Below, piece after piece: positions 18,000-25,888 of a DNA stretch of 52,452 nucleotides. This stretch comes from Lachnospiraceae bacterium. Its GTDB lineage: Bacteria > Bacillota > Clostridia > Lachnospirales > Lachnospiraceae. Position numbers and translations under genes: made by a program. The stretch is taken from NCBI GenBank assembly GCA_017626325.1, contig JAGAIZ010000038.1, forward strand, positions 1-52,452. The letters are read 5' to 3'. A model generated the notes under the pieces. It saw only the letters and a program-made list of their open reading frames with translations. It did not search any database and was not told where the DNA came from. Each line of letters opens with the position of its first letter. The first letter of the stretch is position 1.

Positions 18000-19250
18000 C
18001 TATGCCAGTTCAATCTCTGCTCCCAATTCTCTTAAGCTCAACGTGATATCTTCGTATCCCCTGTCAATATAATGCCTGTTCGTCACGATGGTAGTTCCCT
18101 GTGCCGCAAGTCCCGCCGCCACAAGCGCCGCACCGCCCCGCAGTTCCTCCGCCTGTACAACGGCGCCGCGAAGCCTGCTCCTTCCTCCTACATACGCCCT
18201 GTTTCTGCACACCGCAATATCCGCGCCCATTTTCATAAGCTCCGGCACAATGCGAAACCGGTTCTCAAATACATTCTCTTCCACCCATCCCGGTCTGTCC
18301 GACACAGACATGGCTGCCATAAAAGGAGACTGCAGATCTGTTGGAAACGCCGGATAACATCCGGTAACCAGCCTGTCACAGCCTTTCGGTCTTGCCCTGC
18401 ATGTCACCATCAGTCCGTCCGGTTCACAGGTAATCCCTGCGCCCATCTGTCCGGCGAAGCAAAGCACACTCTCCATATGACGTTCGGGGGCGTCTTGTAA
18501 GAAAACACGCCCTCCCGCGCACATACACGCCGCCAGATAAGTACCGGCAACAATCCGATCTGCCGGAATCCTGAAGGATACCGGTTCCAGTCTGCTGACG
18601 CCGCGAATCACAAGCCTGTCGGAACCGATTCCCGTAATATCGGCTCCCGCCAGTTTCAGGAACCCGCACAATGTCTGTATTTCCGGTTCCCGGGCTGCCG
18701 GTTCGATCACAGTAGTTCCCTCTGCCAGCACCGCCGCCAGAACCAGATTCTCCGTTACTCCCACGCTGATAAAAGGCAATTTGTGAACCGCGCCCTTTAA
18801 CCGGCATACGCAGGCCAGGAAACCTCCCTCTCTCTCCCGCACTGTCACTCCCATTTTTCGAAGGGACTGTAAGTGAAGATCGATCGGTCTTGCCCCGATC
18901 ACACATCCGCCCGGATAATCCATCTCCACCCTGCCGACTCTTGCCAGCAGCGCCCCCAAAAGCATAATGGAGGAACGCATCACGCCCACGGAATCTGCCG
19001 GCATATCACATTCCGACACCTGCTCCGTGTTTACCCGTACAAGCGTCCCTTCTCTTATCACCTTGCATCCCAGGCTCTCCAGCAGTCTCAGCATGTGGTA
19101 CACATCCGAGATCTCCGGGCAATTTTCTATTTCACAAGTACCTTTTATCAGAAGCGTTGCCGCAAGAACCGGCAGCGATGCATTTTTTGACCCCTGTATC
19201 TTAGTCTGTCCGTCCAGACATTTACCACCATAGATACGAATAGCGTCCAT
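18000..19250 (-). CDS. murA: UDP-N-acetylglucosamine 1-carboxyvinyltransferase
   Basis: The protein has 416 residues, as usual for MurA, which adds enolpyruvate to UDP-GlcNAc as the first committed peptidoglycan step and is the target of fosfomycin. The N-terminal substrate motif is QGSKNASLP, and the catalytic Cys is in PGGCVIGARPIDLH. The C-terminal half includes PAFPTDLQSPFMA and RHYIDRGYE. All key residues are intact. It is preceded by GAGG and lies between ftsW and divIB. Firmicutes often have a second MurA; none is visible here. Confidence 0.96.
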   Translation of the reverse strand: MDAIRIYGGKCLDGQTKIQGSKNASLPVLAATLLIKGTCEIENCPEISDVYHMLRLLESLGCKVIREGTLVRVNTEQVSECDMPADSVGVMRSSIMLLGALLARVGRVEMDYPGGCVIGARPIDLHLQSLRKMGVTVREREGGFLACVCRLKGAVHKLPFISVGVTENLVLAAVLAEGTTVIEPAAREPEIQTLCGFLKLAGADITGIGSDRLVIRGVSRLEPVSFRIPADRIVAGTYLAACMCAGGRVFLQDAPERHMESVLCFAGQMGAGITCEPDGLMVTCRARPKGCDRLVTGCYPAFPTDLQSPFMAAMSVSDRPGWVEENVFENRFRIVPELMKMGADIAVCRNRAYVGGRSRLRGAVVQAEELRGGAALVAAGLAAQGTTIVTNRHYIDRGYEDITLSLRELGAEIELA

Positions 19251-19320
19251 ACAGTTACCTCAGATTTAAAATATGACCTATTCTATCTATATGGTTTTTA
19301 GAACAAAAATTATCTTGTCC

Positions 19321-20487
19321 TTATAAATCTTTCAGCCGGATTCCTTTCGCCACGCTTAAGACAAGCCCGATCTCTATCAGAAGGAACATGACCGAAGAAC
19401 CGCCGTAACTGATAAACGGCAGAGAGATTCCGGTATTCGGAATCGTGTTGGTGACAACCGCGATATTTAAAATCACCTGAATGGCAATATGTCCCAATAC
19501 CCCTACCACCAGCAGCGCACCGAACAGATCCGGCGCGTTATTGGCTATGATCATAAATCGCCAGATTAACAGGACGAACATGATAATCACGGCTATTCCG
19601 CCGAACAATCCCAGTTCTTCACAAATAATGGAGAAAATCATGTCATTCTGTGCTTCCGGCAGGAACCCGAGCTTCTGCATACTCTGTCCCAGTCCTTTAC
19701 CCAGTACGCCGCCCGAACCGATCGCATACAAAGCCTGGATCGTCTGGAAACCGGTATCGCTCGCATAGGCAAAGGGGTCAAGCCATGCCAGAATACGCGC
19801 GCCTCTGAAATCCAGGCTGTTCTCCGCGTTTGCCGCCATCTGTACGATGGCAAAGACAACTGCGGCGGCGCCTGCCACTGTCAGAAGCCCTAATATAATG
19901 AACCTTTTATATTCCGGTGAAGACACGAACAGCATCAGTACGGCAATCCCCACAATAATAATTGCCGAACTCATATTATTCGTAATCTTCCAGATCATAA
20001 GCGCAATCGGCATCGGCGTCATCAGTACCATCCAGAATCCCTTTTTCCCCCGTATCCGCCTGCCCATGGTGCATATCATACTTGCCAGGAACAGAATCAT
20101 ACATAATTTCGCCACCTCCGCAGGCTGCAGCGAAATCGGTCCTATGTACAGCCAGCGCTTTGCGCCGCCGGACTCATGCCCGAAGGGAATAATGAGCAGA
20201 ATCAGTACCACAGAAACCACATAACCAAGAACCGCGAAACGTTCCCAAAAATGATAGGGAATATTTGCGACAATAATCATCGCTATCAATCCTAATATGG
20301 AAGCAAACAACTGCTTTTTCAGATAAAAAGCAGAGTCCCCGTAATCCAGATTGGCTTTATAGGAGCTGGCCGAGTATACCATCACCATACCGAAGCCCAG
20401 AAGAAACAGCACAATGAACAGCAGACTGTAATCCATAAAATTATCGCTATTTCGTTGTTTTCTGCGAGAAGCATTTCTTTGCGCCAC
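19321..20487 (-). CDS. ftsW: SEDS family peptidoglycan polymerase FtsW/SpoVE
   Basis: The protein has 388 residues with about ten membrane helices and the SEDS signature near the C-terminus (PFISYGGSSVMF), plus GAKRWLYIGPISLQPAEVAK. These proteins polymerise lipid II together with a class B PBP. In B. subtilis the gene at this position is spoVE, the partner of SpoVD, while a separate ftsW exists elsewhere. Which role this copy has cannot be decided from sequence. The start codon is GTG, six bases after the murD stop codon; the ribosome site is the GGAGG in the murD end. Confidence 0.93.
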   Translation of the reverse strand: MAQRNASRRKQRNSDNFMDYSLLFIVLFLLGFGMVMVYSASSYKANLDYGDSAFYLKKQLFASILGLIAMIIVANIPYHFWERFAVLGYVVSVVLILLIIPFGHESGGAKRWLYIGPISLQPAEVAKLCMILFLASMICTMGRRIRGKKGFWMVLMTPMPIALMIWKITNNMSSAIIIVGIAVLMLFVSSPEYKRFIILGLLTVAGAAAVVFAIVQMAANAENSLDFRGARILAWLDPFAYASDTGFQTIQALYAIGSGGVLGKGLGQSMQKLGFLPEAQNDMIFSIICEELGLFGGIAVIIMFVLLIWRFMIIANNAPDLFGALLVVGVLGHIAIQVILNIAVVTNTIPNTGISLPFISYGGSSVMFLLIEIGLVLSVAKGIRLKDL

Positions 20488-20493
20488 TTACGA

Positions 20494-21855
20494 TCAATCC
20501 TCCAGCTTATTTACATACTCTTTGAACATCCTGCCTCTTACCTCATAATTAGGGAACATCCCCCAGCTTGCGCACGCCGGAGACAACAGCACCGCGTCTC
20601 CGCTTACCGCCTGCTGCGTGCAGATCGTAAGCGCCTCCTCGAAGGTATCCGCCAGAATCACGTTGTCAATCCCGTGCTTCGCCGCGCACGCCGCAATCTT
20701 CTCTCTCGTCTGTCCGATCAGCACGAAGCACTTCACCTTACCGTCGAAAGCCTCGATCCATTCGTCATATTCACTCTGTTTATCATAGCCGCCGCCGATT
20801 AAGACCGTAGGCTTCGTCATCGCCCGGATGCCCTGAATCGCCGCGTCAGGATTGGTTCCCTTGGAGTCGTTATAATAATCTACACCCTTCTTCGTGGCCA
20901 CGAACTCGATTCTGTGCTCCACTGCCTTAAACTGCCGCACCACGGCAAGAATCGTCTCCATCGGTACGCCCATGGCCTGCGTCATGGCGATAGCCGCCAT
21001 CACATTTTCCACATTGCAGGTTCCTACCAGATTCATGTCGTGTATATTCATAATGCGCGTTATTTCGCCTTTAGAAGCCTGATAGATTTCCTCCCCTTCC
21101 TGATAGAAGCCCTCTTCTAACCTCCGTGCGGAAGAAAACCATACGACACGCGCCGGGCACCGCGCGCCGAAAGCGCGGGTATACTCGTTCTCATAGTTTA
21201 AGACGCATACCTGCTCCTTCGTCTGGTTGCGTGTAATCGCTTCCTTGGCCGCCACATAATTCTCCATCGTATGATGCCTGTTCAGATGATCCGGCGTAAT
21301 ATTCAGAATCGCCGATACGTCCGGCTTAAACTTCTCTATTGTCTCCAACTGGAAACTGCTGATTTCCGCCACCGTCACAGTTTCCTCTGTCGCGTCCAAT
21401 GCCGTCAGCGTATACGGATTGCCGATGTTGCCGACCACGTCCACGTCCGGGCAATGTGCCGCCATGATCTCGCCCACGAGCGTCGTCGTCGTTGTCTTGC
21501 CGTTGGTTCCCGTAATGCCGATCACCCTGCCCCTGCCAAGCTCATAAGCCAGTTCGATCTCTCCCCATATCTGAACGCCTCTGTCGCGAAACGCCTGCAC
21601 AAATTCCGTATCCGTAGGCACACCCGGACTTAATACCACCAAATCTACAGAGTCCTCTGTCTCCGCAGGCAGACTGCCGATCACAATCTGCGCCCTGACG
21701 CCCGACGGAAGCTTCTTACAGACCTCATCCACTGTCAGCTTCTCATTTGCGTCAAACAAAACCGGCTCTGCGCCCACGCGATTTAACGCTTCTACCGCGC
21801 CCACGCCGCTGACGCCGCTTCCTACTACTAAAACCTTTTTATTTCGTAACTCCAT
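20494..21855 (-). CDS. murD: UDP-N-acetylmuramoylalanine-D-glutamate ligase
   Basis: The protein has 453 residues. The N-terminal Rossmann domain begins KKVLVVGSGVSGVGAVEAL. The central ATPase domain has the P-loop GITGTNGKTTTTTL, and the C-terminal ligase domain has DSKGTNPDAA. MurD adds D-glutamate to UDP-MurNAc-L-Ala in the cytoplasm. AAAGG precedes the ATG. It follows mraY with a 57-base gap and is coupled to ftsW. Confidence 0.97.
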   Translation of the reverse strand: MELRNKKVLVVGSGVSGVGAVEALNRVGAEPVLFDANEKLTVDEVCKKLPSGVRAQIVIGSLPAETEDSVDLVVLSPGVPTDTEFVQAFRDRGVQIWGEIELAYELGRGRVIGITGTNGKTTTTTLVGEIMAAHCPDVDVVGNIGNPYTLTALDATEETVTVAEISSFQLETIEKFKPDVSAILNITPDHLNRHHTMENYVAAKEAITRNQTKEQVCVLNYENEYTRAFGARCPARVVWFSSARRLEEGFYQEGEEIYQASKGEITRIMNIHDMNLVGTCNVENVMAAIAMTQAMGVPMETILAVVRQFKAVEHRIEFVATKKGVDYYNDSKGTNPDAAIQGIRAMTKPTVLIGGGYDKQSEYDEWIEAFDGKVKCFVLIGQTREKIAACAAKHGIDNVILADTFEEALTICTQQAVSGDAVLLSPACASWGMFPNYEVRGRMFKEYVNKLED

Positions 21856-21912
21856 GACTTATGCCTTTCTATGCTGTTTTCTTGCTGTATATATTTTCTG
21901 TAGGTATTCCTT

Positions 21913-22869
21913 CTATATTCCCATAAGGGCCGCCAGACACAGCAGTGCCGTCACGATGGAAAAGACCGCCACGATTCTCGTTTCAGACCAGCCGCACAAC
22001 TCGAAATGATGATGAATCGGCGCCATCTTAAAGATCCGCTTGCCGCCTGTCGCCTTAAAATAAGTTACCTGTATGATAACGGAAAGTACCTCTATCAGAT
22101 AAATAAAGCCCACAATCACGATGTACAGTGGCATCTGCATCATATATGCCGCAGCCGCCACGAAGCCGCCCAGCGCCAGGGAACCGGTATCTCCCATGAA
22201 CACGCTGGCAGGATGCACGTTAAACAGGAGGAACCCCAACAGTGCGCCGGCCACCGCGCAGGTAATCGGCTCAATGCCGCTGTTCGTCCCTATCGCCACT
22301 ACCGAGAAGAATGTCGCCACCAGGACTGTAACCGAGCTTGCGAGTCCGTCCAGCCCATCCGTAAAGTTCGTGCCATTCACAACGCCAATGACGACGAAGA
22401 ACAGAAACGGTATATTCGCCCATCCCAGATCCAGATACACGCCATCCAGGAACGGCACCTTCATGGCAAGGGACACATCCGTGTAATGCAGCAGATAGAA
22501 GACGAACACCGCCGTCACCACAATCTGCAGCGCAAATTTCTGCCACGCCCGCAGTCCCATGGATCGCTTCAGCACTACCTTAATATAATCATCCAGAAAA
22601 CCAATCAGTCCAAACCCCAGCGTCAGAAACAGAATCGGGATGATCTTCGGATAATCCTTCACAAAAAATAAAGAAGTCACCACCACACTGAACAGAATCA
22701 GAATGCCGCCCATAGTAGGAGTTCCGTTCTTCTTCAAATGGCTTTCCGGCCCCTCATCCCTGACCGTCTGCCCTACTTTCAGCCGCCGCAGAAACGGAAT
22801 CACCACCGGTCCCAAAACCACACTGATCGCAAAAGATATCATCACTGATAAAAAAACTGTTGAACTCAT
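21913..22869 (-). CDS. mraY: Phospho-N-acetylmuramoyl-pentapeptide transferase
   Basis: This gene encodes 318 residues from the ATG at 22869, four bases after GGAGG; an upstream ATG at 22911 has no ribosome site. The protein is polytopic with the family motifs KKNGTPTMGGI, FLDDYIKV, NGTNFTDGLDGLA, FMGDTGSLALGG and the histidine-rich MAPIHHHFEL. It makes lipid I. It is the first intact gene downstream of the interrupted PBP gene, so while the element is integrated its transcription from the far dcw promoter is blocked or very long-range. Confidence 0.97.
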   Translation of the reverse strand: MSSTVFLSVMISFAISVVLGPVVIPFLRRLKVGQTVRDEGPESHLKKNGTPTMGGILILFSVVVTSLFFVKDYPKIIPILFLTLGFGLIGFLDDYIKVVLKRSMGLRAWQKFALQIVVTAVFVFYLLHYTDVSLAMKVPFLDGVYLDLGWANIPFLFFVVIGVVNGTNFTDGLDGLASSVTVLVATFFSVVAIGTNSGIEPITCAVAGALLGFLLFNVHPASVFMGDTGSLALGGFVAAAAYMMQMPLYIVIVGFIYLIEVLSVIIQVTYFKATGGKRIFKMAPIHHHFELCGWSETRIVAVFSIVTALLCLAALMGI

Positions 22870-22930
22870 ACTTCCTCCATCATTACCACTGCAAAAACAG
22901 TTCCTCTTCATTTGCTGCCTTAGTAAAACT

Positions 22931-23596
22931 TCACGTCCTATTATAATTCATTTCCTCCAAATATGGAAGAATATTCTCAAAAAGCTGTCGCACAACGGGC
23001 GCGGCAATCTGACCGCCGTAATAAGTCCCCTGGGGATGATTGATAATGGCAACGGCAAGCACCTGCGGGTCGTCCGCCGGGGCGAAACCAAGGAAAGAGG
23101 CGATATATTTGCCGCTTCCCCGGGGCAGCGTCTGGCTGGTGGCAGTCTTGCCGCCGATGCGGTATCCCTCCACTGCGCCGTTCTTGCCGCTTCCTTCCGC
23201 CACCACCTGCTCTAAGATGTAACGCATCGTCTCCGAGGTCTCCTCAGAAACCACATTGTCCCGCACCGGATACTCGAATATCTGACACACAGAGCCGTCG
23301 CTGTCCATCGTCTTCACCCCGAAATGAGGGGTCACCCGCCTGCCGCCGTTGATAATAGACGAAGCCGTGGTGGCAAGCTGAATCGGCGTAATCTGGAAGG
23401 ACTGGCCGAAAGAGATGGTGGCAAGTTCCACCGGCCCGATATTCTCTTCCTTATGCATGATCGTGCCAGCCTCTCCCGGCAAGTCGATTCCCGTCTTGTC
23501 AAGCAGACCGAACTGCCGAAAATATGAATAAAAGCGCTCCACACCGATTCGAAGCCCTACCGTGATAAACACCGGATTACAGGAATTTCTGAACAT
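22931..23596 (-). CDS. spoVD: SpoVD-like class B PBP, C-terminal part of a gene split by a 23.7-kb element
   Basis: This frame encodes the rest of a transpeptidase domain: SCNPVFITVGLRIG (SxN motif), then SFGQSFQITPIQLATT, and the third motif GGKTATSQTLPRGSGKY followed by FLGFAPADDP. It has no membrane anchor, no SxxK serine and only four codons (Met-Phe-Arg and the shared Asn) before Ser-Cys-Asn. The ATG at 23596 lies inside the element and has AGAGG seven bases upstream, so the fragment might be translated after the recombinase gene. Joining at the 11-bp repeat to the N-terminal part at 47256-48361 gives 583 residues; in that numbering this part starts near residue 366. The third motif is KTA, not the usual KTG. 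Confidence 0.93.
   Translation of the reverse strand: MFRNSCNPVFITVGLRIGVERFYSYFRQFGLLDKTGIDLPGEAGTIMHKEENIGPVELATISFGQSFQITPIQLATTASSIINGGRRVTPHFGVKTMDSDGSVCQIFEYPVRDNVVSEETSETMRYILEQVVAEGSGKNGAVEGYRIGGKTATSQTLPRGSGKYIASFLGFAPADDPQVLAVAIINHPQGTYYGGQIAAPVVRQLFENILPYLEEMNYNRT
22940..22945 (-). promoter_or_regulatory. Perfect -10 hexamer upstream of mraY
   Basis: TATAAT occurs in the last codons of the PBP C-terminal fragment, about 70 bases before mraY. The sequence 17 bp further upstream, TTCCAT, is a weak -35. If functional it would supply mraY to murA in the integrated state. Confidence 0.25.
23577..23587. repeat. Left attachment-site core of the integrated element
   Basis: The sequence is TTACAGGAATT on the plus strand and is identical to 47256-47266. 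On the minus strand it reads AATTCCTGTAA and supplies the codons for Asn-Ser-Cys and two bases of the next Asn codon. To its left is PBP sequence, to its right element sequence 62 bases before the recombinase stop codon. Confidence 0.88.
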
Positions 23597-23649
23597 AGAG
23601 TATCCTCTGACTTCAAAAACCGTTCACGCCTTGTTCCGCGCTGCCGCTC

Positions 23650-25545
23650 TTATGCTTCATTGCCGTCCTGCACGCGCCAGACGCCTGTACCTGCGGCTTT
23701 GCCTTTTTCATACCGCAGTTTTCCTGCTTTTTTGAGCGCTTTGATCGAAGTATTGACATAAGAATACCCGACTCCCAGCAGCTCCGGCAGATCTTTGGCG
23801 CGGATACCCGGGTTATCCCTAAGAATATTTAATATTTGCTGGTTAATTTCCCTTCTCCTCTCCGAACTTCCGTTCTCATGTATGTACTCAGTACGAATCC
23901 GGCATGGAACATTCTCAGAATCGTCATCTACAGCGCTGTCTGTTTTGCCTCCATACAGCTTCATCAATCCCTGCAGTTTGGTTCTGTTAAAGAGTATCTC
24001 AACTTTACGATCCGGATATACATAGATTTGATCGATCCTCATAACGAGTTCCTTCAGCTTTGCCCGATCGACTACATCACCGTTCCTTAAAGCTCCTTTG
24101 ACCGCTTCCAGCCGTTCTTCCTGTCCGGCAGATGCGAGGCTTTGCTCCTGCAGCAAGCGGAGCTTATCTGTAATCAGGCCCATCCGGCTGTCCAGTTCTT
24201 CCCTGCACTGTGCAAACTCTGTATCCGTGATTGTTTCATTCACCAGCTTGTCAAGCAAGACCCGCTTCTTTCGCTCCAGCCTTTCACACTCTTTTTCAAG
24301 TCTGCATACTTCCGACTTGGCCGGATCATCTCTGACGGCCCTTCTCACAAGTGCAAACGCCTCATCCGCAATGCCGCGCTGTGCTCCGAATAAGTTATCA
24401 TACTGCTTCTTACAGGCTGCCCCGATCATCTTATGGAGCTCCTCTTCCAACAGATTAATATTATCACAGCCGCCCTCATTGGAAGCTTTCCGCCCTTTCT
24501 TAAGCGCCGTGGAGCATTTCCATTCTGCGACTCTTCTGCCTCCCGACCGAAAGGTTGTTCTGTAATAGACCGCCCTGCATTCCGCGCAGATAAGCTTGCC
24601 GGAGAGATCATACCTGCCGGCCTGGGACATGTCTCTGCCGGCAGTCCCTAAGCTGTATTCTGTCTTCCTCCCGGCGATCGCGTTCAGCACTTCCGACTGG
24701 TATGCTTCCGATACGATAGGGGGCAGGGCGTTCTCAATGGTAATCCATTCTTCCGGCGGCAGGCTGACAAACCGCTTCGTGTCAAAGTCATATTCTCTCG
24801 TATGAATCACCATCGCACCGTGAGCTCTGGGAGAATACAGCATCTTGCGCCACTGTACATTGGATATCCTGCCGCCGTTTTTGCCTCTGACGCCCTGATC
24901 GTACATGTAGTTTGCAATGGTATAGAACCCCTTGCCCGCCCCTGCCATGTCAAAAGCCATTCGGTAGGCTTCGGCCTCAGCGTCATTGAGCCGGTACACG
25001 TCCTTTCCCACCTTATCCCATCCGAACATAGGTCTTGTAATATTTAGTCCCGCAGGCTTTTTCTGCCTGTGCATCTGTTGTCTGCGCCCATGGGAATTTT
25101 TGATCTTCTTGGACAGTTCCCTGCTGAACTCTTCGGCAAGAATCGCCTTGATGCCTGAAATCAGACTGTCGTCCGGCGTATAAAATTTATCTTCCATATA
25201 TATATATAGCTGTTTATCACTCTCCGTAAGCTTGTTGAGAAACAGATACCAGTCTTTGGCTGACCGCGTCAGCCTGTCTATTGACTTGATCATCACGATA
25301 TCAAAGAGATCTTTCTCCATATCTTCCAGAAGTCTCTGGTATTCCGTGCGGTTTTTGACGGTTGTGCCGGATTCGCTTTCGATATACTGTGCGGCGATGA
25401 TCCAGTTTTTTCTGACCGTTGCGATCTCCCTGCTCTCTTCCGCCTGAACCGCCAGCGCGTTCTTCTGGGCTTCCTCCTCCGTAGAACATCTGTTATAAAT
25501 GCCGACGCGCGGCGCCGGCACAGATAATCGCTGCCCTGCTGCCAT
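23650..25545 (-). CDS. Large serine recombinase (integrase/excisionase)
   Basis: The protein has 631 residues. The catalytic domain begins near residue 13, with Ser21 in YNRCSTEEEAQ as the expected nucleophile and the arginine-bearing SIDRLTR motif near 90. It is followed by a recombinase domain (about 165-290), a zinc ribbon (CAEC ... C ... C, about 325-370) and a long coiled coil (about 420-470), as in phage-type large serine recombinases. The last about 80 residues (from RREINQQILNIL) look like an additional winged helix, which is unusual. GGAGG precedes the ATG. The gene ends 62 bases from the left att core and reads toward the PBP fragment and mraY with no terminator between. It most likely catalyses integration and, with a directionality factor, excision. 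Confidence 0.95.
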   Translation of the reverse strand: MAAGQRLSVPAPRVGIYNRCSTEEEAQKNALAVQAEESREIATVRKNWIIAAQYIESESGTTVKNRTEYQRLLEDMEKDLFDIVMIKSIDRLTRSAKDWYLFLNKLTESDKQLYIYMEDKFYTPDDSLISGIKAILAEEFSRELSKKIKNSHGRRQQMHRQKKPAGLNITRPMFGWDKVGKDVYRLNDAEAEAYRMAFDMAGAGKGFYTIANYMYDQGVRGKNGGRISNVQWRKMLYSPRAHGAMVIHTREYDFDTKRFVSLPPEEWITIENALPPIVSEAYQSEVLNAIAGRKTEYSLGTAGRDMSQAGRYDLSGKLICAECRAVYYRTTFRSGGRRVAEWKCSTALKKGRKASNEGGCDNINLLEEELHKMIGAACKKQYDNLFGAQRGIADEAFALVRRAVRDDPAKSEVCRLEKECERLERKKRVLLDKLVNETITDTEFAQCREELDSRMGLITDKLRLLQEQSLASAGQEERLEAVKGALRNGDVVDRAKLKELVMRIDQIYVYPDRKVEILFNRTKLQGLMKLYGGKTDSAVDDDSENVPCRIRTEYIHENGSSERRREINQQILNILRDNPGIRAKDLPELLGVGYSYVNTSIKALKKAGKLRYEKGKAAGTGVWRVQDGNEA

Positions 25546-25593
25546 ACTTAACCTCCATGTTATCTGTCTCCCTGCCTTAGATTTTCATTTTCC

Positions 25594-25746
25594 TTATTTA
25601 TATATCTCTTTGAATTTCATCTGTCCGTTAATCATATCTCTCATTCGTCTCTTCTCCTCATCGCTGATGAGTCCTTCCTGTTCCAGAAGTTCGGCAATAT
25701 TCAGCAATAAGTGTCTTTTTACCGTATCTGTATCAGCATCGCCCAT
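25594..25746 (-). CDS. Small helical protein upstream of the recombinase (SHOCT-like, candidate directionality factor)
   Basis: This gene encodes 50 residues from the ATG at 25746, preceded by GGCGGA. A longer frame to 25848 has no ribosome site. The segment LLLNIAELLEQEGLISDEEK followed by RRMRDMI resembles short SHOCT-type helical hairpins often encoded next to serine recombinases in Firmicutes elements. It lies 48 bases upstream of the recombinase on the same strand and must be co-transcribed. A role as recombination directionality factor is a guess from position only. Confidence 0.6.
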   Translation of the reverse strand: MGDADTDTVKRHLLLNIAELLEQEGLISDEEKRRMRDMINGQMKFKEIYK

Positions 25747-25826
25747 ATCATTCCGCCTGTATGTACAATTCTTGCTCCATTTTATTCCTGCGGGACCGCC
25801 GATATTACTATCTTTTCCCGGGCTGC

Positions 25827-25855
25827 TTGCATTTCGCCGTTTATTCAATTACAAT
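25827..25855 (+). promoter_or_regulatory. Sigma-A promoter of the LacI-sensor/GGDEF gene
   Basis: TTGCAT, exactly 17 bp and TACAAT, about 34 bases before the ATG at 25889. It is divergent from the recombinase unit, for which I could not identify a promoter. No clear sigma-E or sigma-K promoter was found for the recombinase. Confidence 0.6.
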
Positions 25856-25888
25856 AATGATAATACAAACGAAAAAGGGGGCTTTTTC

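Noticed and set aside
25741-25800. Sigma-E promoter for the recombinase
   Set aside because: CATACA is present near 25760 on the minus strand, but there is no matching -35 at 13-15 bp and it lies too close to the small gene's start.
25499-25888. N-terminal extension of the LacI-sensor/GGDEF frame
   Set aside because: It is antisense to the recombinase start and the small helical protein, contains the promoter of the gene, and has no ribosome site. The ATG at 25889 follows GGGGG and starts at the beginning of the LacI-like fold.
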